DNA of 64,000 nt from positions 186,001-250,000 of the forward strand of contig NZ_QCZI01000001.1 in assembly GCF_003097635.1 (NCBI RefSeq), given 5' to 3'. Positions 45,626-56,606 of the stretch are shown in pieces. The notes beneath the pieces were generated by a model. The model saw only the letters and a program-made list of their open reading frames with translations. It was not told the DNA's origin and searched no databases. A program made the position numbers and the translations under genes. The stretch's first letter is position 1. Every line of letters begins with the position of its first letter. This stretch comes from Flavobacterium psychrotolerans. GTDB lineage: Bacteria; Bacteroidota; Bacteroidia; Flavobacteriales; Flavobacteriaceae.

Positions 45626-46051
45626 ATGAAAACTAAAGAATCCATCACGGTAGAAACCCTTGTAAAAGCCTCAATCGAGAAAATATGGCGGTTTTGGACA
45701 AGTCCCGAACACATAAAAAAGTGGAATAATGCTTCCGAAGATTGGCATACGACAAGATCGGAAAACGATTTAAGAATTGGAGGAAAATTTCTTTTTAGAA
45801 TGGAAGCCAAAGATGGCAGTTTCGGTTTTGATTTTGAAGGAATTTATGATGTGATTATAACAAATGAAAAAATTAGTTACACCCTTTTAGATGATAGGAA
45901 AGTGACTGTTTTGTTTGTACAAATAGAAAACGGTGTGAAAATTATAGAAATTTTTGATGCTGAAGAGGAAAACACTCCCGAATTGCAAAAACAAGGTTGG
46001 CAGGCCATTTTAAATAATTTCAAAACTTACGTTGAAAAATCAATGAAATAA
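45626..46051 (+). CDS. SRPBCC (AHSA1-like) protein
   Basis: A 141-residue START-like fold protein: ITVETLVKASIEKIWRFWTSPEHIKKW at the N-terminus, DLRIGGKFLFRMEA, and C-terminal QGWQAILNNFKTYVE helix, all typical of AHSA1/SRPBCC. It binds hydrophobic ligands in relatives; ligand unknown. It heads a tight group with DUF6157 and VOC genes (gaps 13, 1 and 26 bp). Confidence 0.9.
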   Translation: MKTKESITVETLVKASIEKIWRFWTSPEHIKKWNNASEDWHTTRSENDLRIGGKFLFRMEAKDGSFGFDFEGIYDVIITNEKISYTLLDDRKVTVLFVQIENGVKIIEIFDAEEENTPELQKQGWQAILNNFKTYVEKSMK

Positions 46052-46064
46052 AAAAACAGTTAGA

Positions 46065-46493
46065 ATGGCAACTCAAAAAACACATACTACAAATTTTATA
46101 AATACTTTTATTGAAGTTGCAACCGATTGCCCGGTACAATTAGCCAAATTTCCGCAAATAAAAACTGACATTCAAACGGTGGCAAATATTCAATTCGAAA
46201 TGGTGGCGCATAATCCCTACAAATACACTTCTGATGAGGTCATCTTTCAGGTATTTGTTACAAAAAATAAAATAACGAGCACTACTCTTCAATTAGAAAA
46301 AGAAATATTTTTCTCGAAAGGACATGCGTGTTTCAGGTGTTCGCCACTAACAAAACGATACGGCTGGGGTCTACACTGTAACGAAAACGGGAAGATTGCC
46401 CTTTACGCATTAGAATCTGATGAGTACAAAAAACTATCAAAAGACAAAAATCTCACCATTGTAAAAGCAATGAGAACAACTAAAATTAAATAA
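46065..46493 (+). CDS. DUF6157 protein
   Basis: A 142-residue cytoplasmic protein recognised as DUF6157 by TNFINTFIEVATDCPVQ and EMVAHNPYKYTSDEV, with SKGHACFRCSPLTKRYGWGLH near residue 85. Function unknown. Co-transcribed with the VOC genes downstream. Confidence 0.8.
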   Translation: MATQKTHTTNFINTFIEVATDCPVQLAKFPQIKTDIQTVANIQFEMVAHNPYKYTSDEVIFQVFVTKNKITSTTLQLEKEIFFSKGHACFRCSPLTKRYGWGLHCNENGKIALYALESDEYKKLSKDKNLTIVKAMRTTKIK

Positions 46494-46494
46494 T

Positions 46495-46935
46495 ATGGCA
46501 CGAGTAAGCACTTACCTCAATTTCCCTCGAAATACCGAGGAAGCATTCCAATTTTACAAATCCGTTTTTGGAGGAGAATTTGGCAATGGCGGAATTGCAC
46601 GTTTTGGCGATATTCCTCATCAAGAAGGCATGCCACCAATGGCGGAAGAAGATAAAAAACTGGTGATGCACATTGAATTACCCATCCTTGGCGGTCATGT
46701 TTTAATGGCAACCGATGCTCCTGAATCATTGGGTTTTAAAGTGATTTTTGGAAATAATTCCTATATAAATCTTGAACCGGATACCAAATCAGAAACCAAG
46801 AAATTATTCGATGCTTTGTCTGCGGGCGGAACCATAACTATGGAATTACAAGATATGTTTTGGGGTGCTTATTATGGAAGTTGCACCGATAAATTTGGTG
46901 TAAATTGGATGTTTAATTGTGCGAATGAATCGTAA
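46495..46935 (+). CDS. VOC family protein (PhnB-like)
   Basis: A 146-residue glyoxalase-fold protein: YLNFPRNTEEAFQFYKSVFGGEF, PILGGHVLMATDAPES and FWGAYYGSCTDKFGVNWMFN. These are the PhnB/3-demethylubiquinone-like subset, usually of unknown substrate. One base separates it from the DUF6157 gene. Confidence 0.88.
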   Translation: MARVSTYLNFPRNTEEAFQFYKSVFGGEFGNGGIARFGDIPHQEGMPPMAEEDKKLVMHIELPILGGHVLMATDAPESLGFKVIFGNNSYINLEPDTKSETKKLFDALSAGGTITMELQDMFWGAYYGSCTDKFGVNWMFNCANES

Positions 46936-46961
46936 ATTATTCCCTTTTTAAATTGGAAAAA

Positions 46962-47801
46962 ATGAAAAAAAATCTCTACCCTTGTTTGTGGTTTGATGGC
47001 AATGCCAAAGCAGCCGCAGATTTTTATTGCTCGATTTTCAACCATTCAAAAATAATAAATGACAACCCCATGGTGGTGCGTTTTGAAATTGAAGGTGCGC
47101 TAATAATGGGGTTAAATGGCGGGCCAATGTTCAAAATAAACCCATCCATTTCACTTTTTGTTACTTGCGAAACCAATGAAGAGATAGAGACAATTTGGAA
47201 CAAACTCATAGCTGGTGGTAGCGCCATGATGCCTTTAGACCAATATCCCTGGAGCAAAAAATACGGTTGGGTGGTTGATAAATTTGGAATGACTTGGCAG
47301 TTAATGTTGGGGGAAATACCGGCTGGTGGACAAAAAATAATTCCTAATTTTCTTTTTACAGGCAAACAATATGGTCGAGCCCAAGAAGCCATAAAACAGT
47401 ACACTTCCATTTTTACAAATTCAAAAATACAGCAGCTACAAATTTATGAAGCCGGAGAACCGCAACAGGAAGGGAATTTAAAATTTGGACATTTTACTTT
47501 GCAAAATGAATTATTTGCTGCAATGGATGGTTTTGGCGAACACGAATTCCAGTTTAACGAAGGACTTTCTATAGTTGTTGAATGTGAAACACAAGACGAA
47601 ATTGACTATTATTGGAACAAATTGACGGAAGACGGAAGCGAAGGCCAATGCGGCTGGCTTAAGGACAAGTTTGGCGTTTCTTGGCAAATTGTGCCGACAA
47701 TTTTAAGTGAATTAATGTCGGATGCTGAAAAAGCACCCAGAGTCATTCAAGCTTTTTTGAAAATGAAAAAATTTGACATTGAGGCCTTATTGAATGCGTA
47801 A
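46962..47801 (+). CDS. Two-domain VOC family protein
   Basis: A 279-residue protein of two PhnB-like halves. The first begins LYPCLWFDGNAKAAADFYCSIF, the second near residue 125 begins IIPNFLFTGKQYGRAQEAIKQY. Each ends in a DKFGxxWQ strand (DKFGMTWQLM, DKFGVSWQIV). The start at 46962 (ATG) is preferred over an upstream in-frame TTG. Fourth gene of the SRPBCC-DUF6157-VOC group. Confidence 0.85.
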   Translation: MKKNLYPCLWFDGNAKAAADFYCSIFNHSKIINDNPMVVRFEIEGALIMGLNGGPMFKINPSISLFVTCETNEEIETIWNKLIAGGSAMMPLDQYPWSKKYGWVVDKFGMTWQLMLGEIPAGGQKIIPNFLFTGKQYGRAQEAIKQYTSIFTNSKIQQLQIYEAGEPQQEGNLKFGHFTLQNELFAAMDGFGEHEFQFNEGLSIVVECETQDEIDYYWNKLTEDGSEGQCGWLKDKFGVSWQIVPTILSELMSDAEKAPRVIQAFLKMKKFDIEALLNA

Positions 47802-47936
47802 ATTAAATAGTTATGAAAAATATGGATATGCAAACAAAAACTGCACATTAAGTTAAGCTACATTTTTATAATTAATTTGATTGTTAAATTCTTCAATAGT
47901 TGCATAATTCAAAGCAGAATGTCCACTTTTCTCCTG

Positions 47937-48833
47937 CTAATTCAATAATCTATATTCATTAGGGGTGTAACCTGTACTCTTTTTAAACATTCGATTAAAA
48001 TGTTGAGGGTATTTAAAACCAAGTTCGAAGGCTACTTGGCTAATTGATTTTTCGGTATCGAAAACTTTTTCCTTGGCCACGTCCATCAATTTTAATTGGA
48101 TGTGTTCCTGAGCCGATTTTCCGGTCTCTTTTTTGATCAAATCGCCAAAATAATTTGGGGAAAGATGCAAACGATCCGCAAAATAAGCCACTGAAGGCAA
48201 TCCCAAATCCTTTGTGGTTTCCAATTGGAAATAATCGTTCAACAAGTGTTCAAATTTGGACAGGATATCGGTGTTGATGTTTTCGCGGGTAATAAACTGT
48301 CTATCGTAAAAACGAACACAATAGTTCAACAACAATTCGATATTGTTGACCATAATACTTTTGCTGTGTTTGTCTATTGATTGCTCCAATTCATATTCCA
48401 GTTTGCCAAACAAGTCTTTAATGATTTGTTGCTCTTTCAAAGACAAATGAAGCGCCTCGTTCGATTCATACGAAAAGAAGGAATACTGGCTCATTTGTTT
48501 TCCCAGTGTTGTTCCCTTAATTAAATCGGGATGAAAAAGAAGAGCCAAGCCCGAAGGTTGGTAATTTTCTTCGTTATTCACTTCCAAAACTTGTCCCGGG
48601 GCAACAAAAACCATCGTTCCCTCATCATAGTCATAAGTATTTCTTCCGTATTTCAATTCTCCGCAATGAACAGCCTTCAAAAAAATAGCATACAACCCAA
48701 AATGAATTCGACAGTGATTTGGAAATGCATTCGCATTCGAATTGTCAAAAACAGTTATTAAAGGGTGTTGGGTTTCTATGCCTTTTATTGTATTGTGTTG
48801 GGAGATATTTTCAAGTTTTATAATCGTATCCAT
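47937..48833 (-). CDS. AraC family transcriptional regulator
   Basis: About 298 residues from the ATG at 48833. An N-terminal cupin-like sensor (IHFGLYAIFLKAVHCGELKYG) is followed by the C-terminal AraC DNA-binding domain (YFADRLHLSPNYFGDLIKKETG and ISQVAFELGFKYPQHFNRMFKKSTG). It is divergent from the first aldo/keto reductase gene; the intergenic region holds an operator-like site shared with the cupin gene at 56607. Most likely controls the redox cluster (inference). Confidence 0.88.
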   Translation of the reverse strand: MDTIIKLENISQHNTIKGIETQHPLITVFDNSNANAFPNHCRIHFGLYAIFLKAVHCGELKYGRNTYDYDEGTMVFVAPGQVLEVNNEENYQPSGLALLFHPDLIKGTTLGKQMSQYSFFSYESNEALHLSLKEQQIIKDLFGKLEYELEQSIDKHSKSIMVNNIELLLNYCVRFYDRQFITRENINTDILSKFEHLLNDYFQLETTKDLGLPSVAYFADRLHLSPNYFGDLIKKETGKSAQEHIQLKLMDVAKEKVFDTEKSISQVAFELGFKYPQHFNRMFKKSTGYTPNEYRLLN

Positions 48834-48881
48834 ATTGTTTTCCTTAAATTTATAGTACAAATATACTACCCAGATTGTTAA

Positions 48882-49859
<978 letters not shown>

Positions 49860-49902
49860 TAAAATTACTATTAACCGAAACATTTATCGAAAAAACATAA
49901 TT

Positions 49903-51051
49903 ATGAATCGAAGAAACCTTTTAAAAACAGCCGGACTTGCTATGGCAGGAAGTGCCTTATTGCCTTTCTCCTCTTCTGCACAAACCCTTAATCTTGAATC
50001 TAAACCTTTTGGAAACGACAATGCTCCACAACCCCTTTCGGGAAAGAGAAAATTAGGTAGAACATTGGAAGTTTCCAGCATTGGTTTGGGTGTCCAGAAT
50101 ATGAGCAGAACCTATCAAACCACAATTCCATCACGACCAGAAATGCACAATATTATCAGAACCGCCTTTGATAATGGAGTTACTTTTTTTGATGCCGCCG
50201 AAGCTTATGGTCCTTTGGAGGTTGAAAAAATACTTGGAGAAGGTTTAGCTCCAATACGTGATAAAGTAGTTGTTGCAACAAAGTTTGGATTTAATATTGG
50301 TGAAGATGGCAAACGTGTGCCGGGTGGCTTGAATAGTCAACCAGAGCATATTAAAAAAGTGGTTGAATCAATGTTAAAAAGACTTCGTACTGACAGAATT
50401 GATTTACTGTACCAACATCGTGTAGATCCGCAAGTTCCAATTGAAGATGTTGTTGGAGCCATAAAAGACCTCATCAAAGAAGGCAAAGTATTGAATTATG
50501 GTCTTTCTGAACCAGGAGAGCAAACTGTAAGAAGAGCACACAAAGAACATCCTGTTGCAGCAATTCAAAACGAATATTCTCTTTTATGGCGTGGCCCGGA
50601 AAAAACTATACTGCCACTTTGCGAAGAATTAGGAATTGGTTTTGTGCCTTGGAGTCCATTGGGTGTTGGATTTCTAACAGCTTCAATTGATGAAAACACC
50701 CACTTTGCCCAAGGCGACTTTAGAGGTTCTGAAACTCGCTTTTCTTCTGAAAATATTGCCAAAAATATGCCATTGGTTCACCTCTTAAAAAAATGGAGTG
50801 TACAAAAAGAAACCACTCCTGCACAAATTTCACTTGCTTGGTTATTGGCCCAAAAACCTTGGATAGCTCCAATTCCAGGAACTACACAAATGAATCATAT
50901 GAAGGAAAATATTGGCGCAAGCAATCTGAAGTTTTCTTCGAATGAACTATTGAAATTTACCAATGAATTAAACACAATACAAATTACAGGTGATAGATTG
51001 CCAGCCGGCGTGCAAGCCATGTCGGGAGTAGAAGCACCATTGAAGAAGTAG
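49903..51051 (+). CDS. Tat-exported aldo/keto reductase
   Basis: A 382-residue protein with a twin-arginine signal (MNRRNLLKTAGLAMAGSALL, cleavage after SSSAQ). The AKR body begins LGRTLEVSSIGLGVQNM, with FFDAAEAYG, VVATKFG and YQHRVD for the tetrad. Export of a folded cofactor-bound reductase agrees with the Tat route. Close relative of the gene at 51556. Confidence 0.9.
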   Translation: MNRRNLLKTAGLAMAGSALLPFSSSAQTLNLESKPFGNDNAPQPLSGKRKLGRTLEVSSIGLGVQNMSRTYQTTIPSRPEMHNIIRTAFDNGVTFFDAAEAYGPLEVEKILGEGLAPIRDKVVVATKFGFNIGEDGKRVPGGLNSQPEHIKKVVESMLKRLRTDRIDLLYQHRVDPQVPIEDVVGAIKDLIKEGKVLNYGLSEPGEQTVRRAHKEHPVAAIQNEYSLLWRGPEKTILPLCEELGIGFVPWSPLGVGFLTASIDENTHFAQGDFRGSETRFSSENIAKNMPLVHLLKKWSVQKETTPAQISLAWLLAQKPWIAPIPGTTQMNHMKENIGASNLKFSSNELLKFTNELNTIQITGDRLPAGVQAMSGVEAPLKK

Positions 51052-51083
51052 TAAAACAGAAGATGGAATGAAGAATTATCCCA

Positions 51084-51171
51084 ATGAAATTTAATAAAAT
51101 TACTACTGTTATGTCTCCTTTTATATGCAACTACGGCTTTTTCACAAACAAGTTTTAAACCAAAAAACGCA
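51084..51171 (+). pseudogene. Out-of-frame signal-peptide remnant before the NTF2-like gene
   Basis: From ATG 51084 the frame reads 24 codons and stops. If one T of the TTT at 51090-51092 is removed, the frame becomes MKLIKLLLLCLLLYATTAFS followed by Q and joins the next gene in frame. So the gene appears to have had a signal peptide, now broken by one extra base (real mutation or sequence error). Confidence 0.55.
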
Positions 51172-51543
51172 ATGGAAACTGATGATAAATCGCAAGTATT
51201 GGAGGTAACTCGCCAACTGACACAGTTGATGATTGACAAGGACATAGCAGGATTGAACAGAATTTTAGATATGCGCTTCACACTCACGCACATCACGGGA
51301 TATGTGCAATCAAAAGCCGAATGGTTCTCCGAGATTGAAAGTGAGCGAATGAAATACTACTCCTATAAAGAAATAAAAACTACGGTGAAAATTGATGGAG
51401 ACAAAACCACGTTTGTTGGTCAAAACCTTTTGGATGCGAGAATTTGGGGTACAAGAAACAACTGGCGTTTGCAACAAACGATGCAGCTTGAAAAACGCAA
51501 TGGAAAATGGATTATCCTGAAATCGGTTGCCACCACATTTTAA
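51172..51543 (+). CDS. NTF2-like protein (DUF4440 family)
   Basis: The 123-residue frame from ATG 51172 is a SnoaL/DUF4440 fold: QVLEVTRQLTQLMIDKDIAGLNRIL, FTLTHITGYVQSKAEWF, and WRLQQTMQLEKRNGKWI. As written it is cytoplasmic. Upstream in-frame sequence has no start but encodes a signal-like segment reachable only by a one-base shift, so the product was probably exported once. It lies within the redox cluster, 12 bp before another aldo/keto reductase. Confidence 0.8.
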   Translation: METDDKSQVLEVTRQLTQLMIDKDIAGLNRILDMRFTLTHITGYVQSKAEWFSEIESERMKYYSYKEIKTTVKIDGDKTTFVGQNLLDARIWGTRNNWRLQQTMQLEKRNGKWIILKSVATTF

Positions 51544-52536
<993 letters not shown>

Positions 52537-52546
52537 AATTTATGTT

Positions 52547-53380
52547 ATGAAAAAAACAAATGTTATTGTAGTTATCGGTGCCGGATCTATCGGTCAAGCC
52601 ATCGCTCGCCGAGTGGGTGCCGGAAATCATATTTTACTGGCTGATTTAAGTCCGGTAAACAGCGATGCAGCCGCAAAAGTACTCAGTGATGCAGGCTTCA
52701 AAGTTAGTACAGCCATTGTTGATGTTTCTTCAAGGTCTTCGGTTCACGCATTGGTTGAAGCGGCTACCGCAATAGGTGGTGTTACAGGACTTATTCATGC
52801 TGCCGGCGTTTCACCCTCGCAAGCGCCACCATCCATTATTTTCAAAGTGGATTTATATGGAACTGCATTGGTGTTGGAAGAATTTGGCAATGTTATCGAA
52901 AGCGGTGGTTCCGGTGTGGTAATTGCTTCCCAATCGGGACATCGTTTACCTTCATTGACTCCCGAACAGGATAAAGCATTGGCAGCTACACCCACCGAAG
53001 AACTGCTTTCTCATCCCTTTTTGCAATCGGATGCCGTAGACAGTTCGCTCTTTGCCTACCAATTATCCAAAAGAGGAAATTCATTGCGCGTGAAGGCAGA
53101 AGCGGTACGCTGGGGAAAACGAGGAGCCAGAATCAATACCATTAGTCCTGGAATAATTATAACTCCGCTTGCCAACGACGAGTTGAATGGCCCTCGTGGG
53201 GAAAGTTACCGTAGAATGCTGGAAATTTCTCCTGCTGGTAGAGCAGGCACACCAGACGAAGTAGGTGTCGTTGGTGCTTTGTTGATGGGACGAGACGGTG
53301 CCTTTATTACCGGTAGTGATTTCTTGATGGATGGTGGAGTAACTTCTGCCTATTGGTATGGTGAATTGGCTCCGAAATGA
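52547..53380 (+). CDS. SDR family oxidoreductase
   Basis: A 277-residue short-chain dehydrogenase. The ATG at 52547 gives MKKTNVIVVIGAGSIGQAIA with the GxGxxG cofactor site. The active Ser/Tyr/Lys are in VIASQSGHRLP and LFAYQLSKRGNSL, and the C-terminal FITGSDFLMDGGVT loop is present. It starts 10 bp after the aldo/keto reductase and overlaps the next gene by 4 bases. Confidence 0.92.
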   Translation: MKKTNVIVVIGAGSIGQAIARRVGAGNHILLADLSPVNSDAAAKVLSDAGFKVSTAIVDVSSRSSVHALVEAATAIGGVTGLIHAAGVSPSQAPPSIIFKVDLYGTALVLEEFGNVIESGGSGVVIASQSGHRLPSLTPEQDKALAATPTEELLSHPFLQSDAVDSSLFAYQLSKRGNSLRVKAEAVRWGKRGARINTISPGIIITPLANDELNGPRGESYRRMLEISPAGRAGTPDEVGVVGALLMGRDGAFITGSDFLMDGGVTSAYWYGELAPK

Positions 53381-54024
53381 AAAAAAAGCTCTTTATTACA
53401 ACCGTACTATTTATGGCTTTATCCATAAGCGGACAAATAAATAAAAACAAAACAATGAAAAAAGTTCTAGTGATTGGAGCAAGCGGCAGTCTTGCAAAAC
53501 ATATAATTGATACGTTGAAAAATGTACCCGATCTCCACCTAACGCTATTGTCAAGAAGCAAAAGTCACATAGCAAATGACACGACCAACTGCACGGTTGT
53601 AGAAGCCGATGTAATGGATTATGCCAAACTAAAAAATGTAATTGCAGGACAAGACATCGTATATGTAAACCTTGCAGGAAATCTGGAAGCAATGTCAAAA
53701 AACATTGTAAAGGCAATGCAGGAAACTGGAGTGAAAAGAATTATTGCCATCAGTTCTATCGGCATTTATGAAACGCCTTTGAAACCTGTTTTAGTGCCTT
53801 ACAGAAAGTTGGCAGACGTAATAGAAAGTTCGGGATTAGATTATACTATTTTGCGTCCCGACTGGTTTACCAATGGCAACGAAATTGATTATGCGCTTAC
53901 TCACAAAGGCGAACCTGAAACCGGTTCAGCCATTTCCAGAAAAAGTATTGCCGCTTTTGTGGCTACACTTGTTCAAAATCCGGAATTACACAAAAACGAA
54001 AATTTGGGCATCAGCAAACCTTAA
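53377..54024 (+). CDS. NAD(P)-binding (atypical SDR) protein with signal-like N-terminus
   Basis: A 215-residue protein. From residue 27 it is a normal NmrA/atypical SDR Rossmann domain (MKKVLVIGASGSLAKHIIDT; TILRPDWFT). The first 20 residues (MKKKLFITTVLFMALSISGQ) look like a signal peptide. The start at 53377 overlaps the upstream stop as ATGA, so it is probably used; the internal ATG at 53455 would give a plain cytosolic enzyme. Confidence 0.85.
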   Translation: MKKKLFITTVLFMALSISGQINKNKTMKKVLVIGASGSLAKHIIDTLKNVPDLHLTLLSRSKSHIANDTTNCTVVEADVMDYAKLKNVIAGQDIVYVNLAGNLEAMSKNIVKAMQETGVKRIIAISSIGIYETPLKPVLVPYRKLADVIESSGLDYTILRPDWFTNGNEIDYALTHKGEPETGSAISRKSIAAFVATLVQNPELHKNENLGISKP

Positions 54025-54034
54025 AAAATGGAAT

Positions 54035-54610
54035 ATGGAAAAAAATAGAATTGAAGCGTTCACCGATGGAGTGTATGCCATTATCATTACCATAATGGTT
54101 TTGGAACTTAAAGTTCCACACAATCCAACTTTGGATAGTTTTGCAGCAATGTGGCCTGTATTTGTTAGCTACGCCGTAAGTTTCCTTTTTGTAGGATTGA
54201 ATTGGGCCAGCCACCATCATTTGTTTCAAACCGTTTCCAAAGTTGACAATAAAGTGCTTTGGATCAATATGCTCAACCTGTTTATTCTCTCCCTTGTTCC
54301 TTTTGCAACGGCAACGATGGGTGAAAATGATTTTAAAGCAATCACAGTTACCATTTATGCCACTCTGCTCACTGTAAGCATACTTGTTTATCTACTTTTA
54401 GTGAATCAACTTTGCCTATTACACGGTAAAGATTCCTCTTTTTCCAATACCTTCAAAGGTCATAAAAAATCGTATTTCAGCCTAGGTTTGAATTGTGTAG
54501 CCATCTTTTTATCGCTGATCGATTTTCCGAAAACAGCTTTTATAATTCTAATACTGACATCCTTGTTTTGGTTTGTTCCCAATCACCTATTTGAACAAAA
54601 TGACAATTAA
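54035..54610 (+). CDS. TMEM175 family potassium-channel-like protein (DUF1211)
   Basis: A 191-residue membrane protein starting MEKNRIEAFTDGVYAIIITIMVLEL, where the FT/SD motif marks TMEM175 pore helices. Further helices: VFVSYAVSFLFVGLNWASHH, LNLFILSLVPFAT, VYLLLVNQLC and FIILILTSLFWFVP. Bacterial TMEM175 proteins form tetrameric potassium-leak channels. The preceding in-frame 54 codons overlap the upstream gene and are not real. Confidence 0.88.
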   Translation: MEKNRIEAFTDGVYAIIITIMVLELKVPHNPTLDSFAAMWPVFVSYAVSFLFVGLNWASHHHLFQTVSKVDNKVLWINMLNLFILSLVPFATATMGENDFKAITVTIYATLLTVSILVYLLLVNQLCLLHGKDSSFSNTFKGHKKSYFSLGLNCVAIFLSLIDFPKTAFIILILTSLFWFVPNHLFEQNDN

Positions 54611-54748
54611 ACAACAACTAAAGTTTTTAAAAAAAATACTAAGTTTAGATTAAAGCGTTACAAAACAATACAACTTCTATTTCTCAAACAAAAAATCACC
54701 AATTATGCCAAATCATTTAGTAAAAAGTAAATTTTATATCTTTATCAA

Positions 54749-55609
54749 ATGAAAACATTCAATGACTTCGCTTCATATAACGAATACATAGGCTTGGCAA
54801 AGCCTTTAGACAATGATATCGATGTGGGTTATTATGATCCACCCAATATGTTGTTGAAGTCTGAAGCTGTTGCGGTAGATTTTTACAGAATTTCTATAAA
54901 AGTAGGGTATCGAGATAAATTTGTTTCAAATGCAAAACCAGTAAACGCCGTATTTTTCAATAGTCCTGAAATGTCTGTAGGATGGGATGTTGACCCAAAT
55001 TACACTGGAATGTATTTGCAACTTTCCAAAAAAACAATCGAAGAAAATCGGTATTTGTTCAAAACCTACCTGGATTATGGACAGCACGAAGCTTTGTATT
55101 TAACAGACGAAGAAGTACAAGAAATTAGTGCGGTTTTTCAGTTGATGATGAAATATTATGAAAGTAAAAAACAAAATTTTAATGTGCTTTTGTCTTATGT
55201 AAATGTGTTGGTTTCATTGGTGGAAGCATTTTATAAAAGACAGTTTTCTACCGACCCCAAACAGTACAGCAGAATTGTGACCGATTTTCAACAAAGTCTA
55301 ATTGATTATTACAAACAACCTGTTAAACAGCTTCCAAACGTTCAATATTTTGCGGATAAATTAGGCTTAACAGCCAATTATTTGGGTGATATTGTAAAAC
55401 ATTTTACACAAAAATCGGCTCTTGAAAATATCCACGATTTTGTAATCAAAAAAGCAAAAGAACTATTGGTAGAAAACCAAAAACTAAACACTACCGAAGT
55501 GGCTTACGAATTGGGTTTTGAATACCCGAATTACTTTTCTAAATTTTTTAAGAAGCAGGTAAACCTGACTCCAAAAGAATACCGATTGCAAGCAATCCAT
55601 AAAAATTAA
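54749..55609 (+). CDS. AraC family transcriptional regulator
   Basis: A 286-residue regulator. The N-terminal sensor half (about 1-170) resembles the HTH-AraC cupin-like arm (AVDFYRISIKVGYRDKF). The DNA-binding half has YFADKLGLTANYLGDIVKHFTQ and TEVAYELGFEYPNYFSKFFKKQV. Same subtype as the regulator at 47937. Placed inside the redox cluster, directly before the flavodoxin-fold gene. Confidence 0.88.
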   Translation: MKTFNDFASYNEYIGLAKPLDNDIDVGYYDPPNMLLKSEAVAVDFYRISIKVGYRDKFVSNAKPVNAVFFNSPEMSVGWDVDPNYTGMYLQLSKKTIEENRYLFKTYLDYGQHEALYLTDEEVQEISAVFQLMMKYYESKKQNFNVLLSYVNVLVSLVEAFYKRQFSTDPKQYSRIVTDFQQSLIDYYKQPVKQLPNVQYFADKLGLTANYLGDIVKHFTQKSALENIHDFVIKKAKELLVENQKLNTTEVAYELGFEYPNYFSKFFKKQVNLTPKEYRLQAIHKN

Positions 55610-55617
55610 ACTCAATG

Positions 55618-55645
55618 AAACGCCTTTAAACAAGGCGTTTTTTAT
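55618..55645 (+). terminator. Terminator after the AraC gene
   Basis: AAACGCCTT pairs with AAGGCGTTT, followed by T's. Confidence 0.85.
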
Positions 55646-55706
55646 TATCAGTAATTTGTTTCTTTTTTACTGGTAGAATGTTTCTGTCCTTTTTTTATTT
55701 AGCTTA

Positions 55707-55714
55707 TATCTTTG
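55707..55714 (+). promoter_or_regulatory. Promoter of the flavodoxin-fold gene
   Basis: TATCTTTG matches TAnnTTTG, 22 bp before the start. Confidence 0.55.
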
Positions 55715-55736
55715 CTTTATAATTAATAATCATACA

Positions 55737-56342
55737 ATGAAAAAAACAAAAAAAGTATTACTTATAAATACACATTTAACCTATCCAAATTGGACCGAAG
55801 GAAAGTTAAACAATTCCTTTATTCAAAAAGCAAAAGACTTTTTTGAAGCAAAAGACTTTGAAATTTTAGAAACAAAAATTGAAGAGGGCTATAATGCTGA
55901 CGAGGAAGTAGAAAAACACCTCGAAGCAGATATTGTGATGCTACAAACTCCTGTAAACTGGTTTGGTGCGCCCTGGATTTATAAAAAATATGTGGACGAA
56001 GTTTTCAATAGCGGTTTGTTGAGCAAAAAGTTCCTTTCTGACGACGGAAGAACAAGAGAAGATGTGACCAAACAATATGGTACTGGTGGCCATTTACAAG
56101 GCAAAAAGTTTATGATTTCTGCCACTTGGAATGCGCCGGCCGAAGCCTTTGATAATCCTGCACAACAATTGATGCAAGGTAAAAGTACATCAGATTTATT
56201 TTTAAACATTAGCAGTAATTACCGTTTTTGCGGTGTTGAAATTCTACCTGACTATAATTGTTTCAATATTTTTAAAAATGAATACATTGCAAAAGACCTT
56301 GAAAATTTCCCGATGCATTTAGAAAAAGTTTTCGGATTATAA
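55737..56342 (+). CDS. NAD(P)H-dependent oxidoreductase, flavodoxin fold (MdaB-like)
   Basis: A 201-residue flavoprotein of the modulator-of-drug-activity / quinone reductase type: VLLINTHLTYPNWTEGKLN, TPVNWFGAPWIYKKYVDEV and KFMISATWNAPAEAFDN. It should reduce quinones by two electrons. It has its own promoter and terminator. Confidence 0.88.
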   Translation: MKKTKKVLLINTHLTYPNWTEGKLNNSFIQKAKDFFEAKDFEILETKIEEGYNADEEVEKHLEADIVMLQTPVNWFGAPWIYKKYVDEVFNSGLLSKKFLSDDGRTREDVTKQYGTGGHLQGKKFMISATWNAPAEAFDNPAQQLMQGKSTSDLFLNISSNYRFCGVEILPDYNCFNIFKNEYIAKDLENFPMHLEKVFGL

Positions 56343-56366
56343 ATAAAATCATTTAGTTTCAAGGAG

Positions 56367-56394
56367 GCTGGAGTAATTACTTCAGCTTTTTTTG
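56367..56394 (+). terminator. Terminator after the flavodoxin-fold gene
   Basis: GCTGGAGT-AATT-ACTTCAGC (one mismatch) followed by seven T's. Confidence 0.75.
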
Positions 56395-56429
56395 TTTAAT
56401 AAACAAAAAATAAATTCTCAATCCGTAAA

Positions 56430-56458
56430 AATGGTAATTAACACAGTAATCTGTATAC
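56430..56458. promoter_or_regulatory. Operator-like element, copy 2
   Basis: 29 bp, AATGGTA-N9-GTAATCTGTATAC, matching 23 of 29 positions of 48912-48940. It lies upstream of the cupin-alcohol dehydrogenase pair. Confidence 0.55.
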
Positions 56459-56515
56459 TGATGCATTTGCAAATTCATCGGAAATTTGCAAAGAAATAAA
56501 TTGGTTAAACATAAA

Positions 56516-56606
56516 ATGAAAATCATAAAATATTTAACAGCAATAATTCTTTTTAATACTGTTTAATCCGTTAAATTATGCACAGCAAAAAATAAAATCA
56601 AACAAT
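56516..56606 (+). pseudogene. Out-of-frame signal-peptide remnant before the cupin gene
   Basis: From ATG 56516 the frame (MKIIKYLTAIILFNTV) stops after 16 codons. Removing one T from the run at 56550-56554 gives a full signal peptide, MKIIKYLTAIILLILFN then PLNYAQQ, which runs in frame into the cupin. So this leader is broken by one extra base, as in the NTF2-like gene at 51172. Confidence 0.6.
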
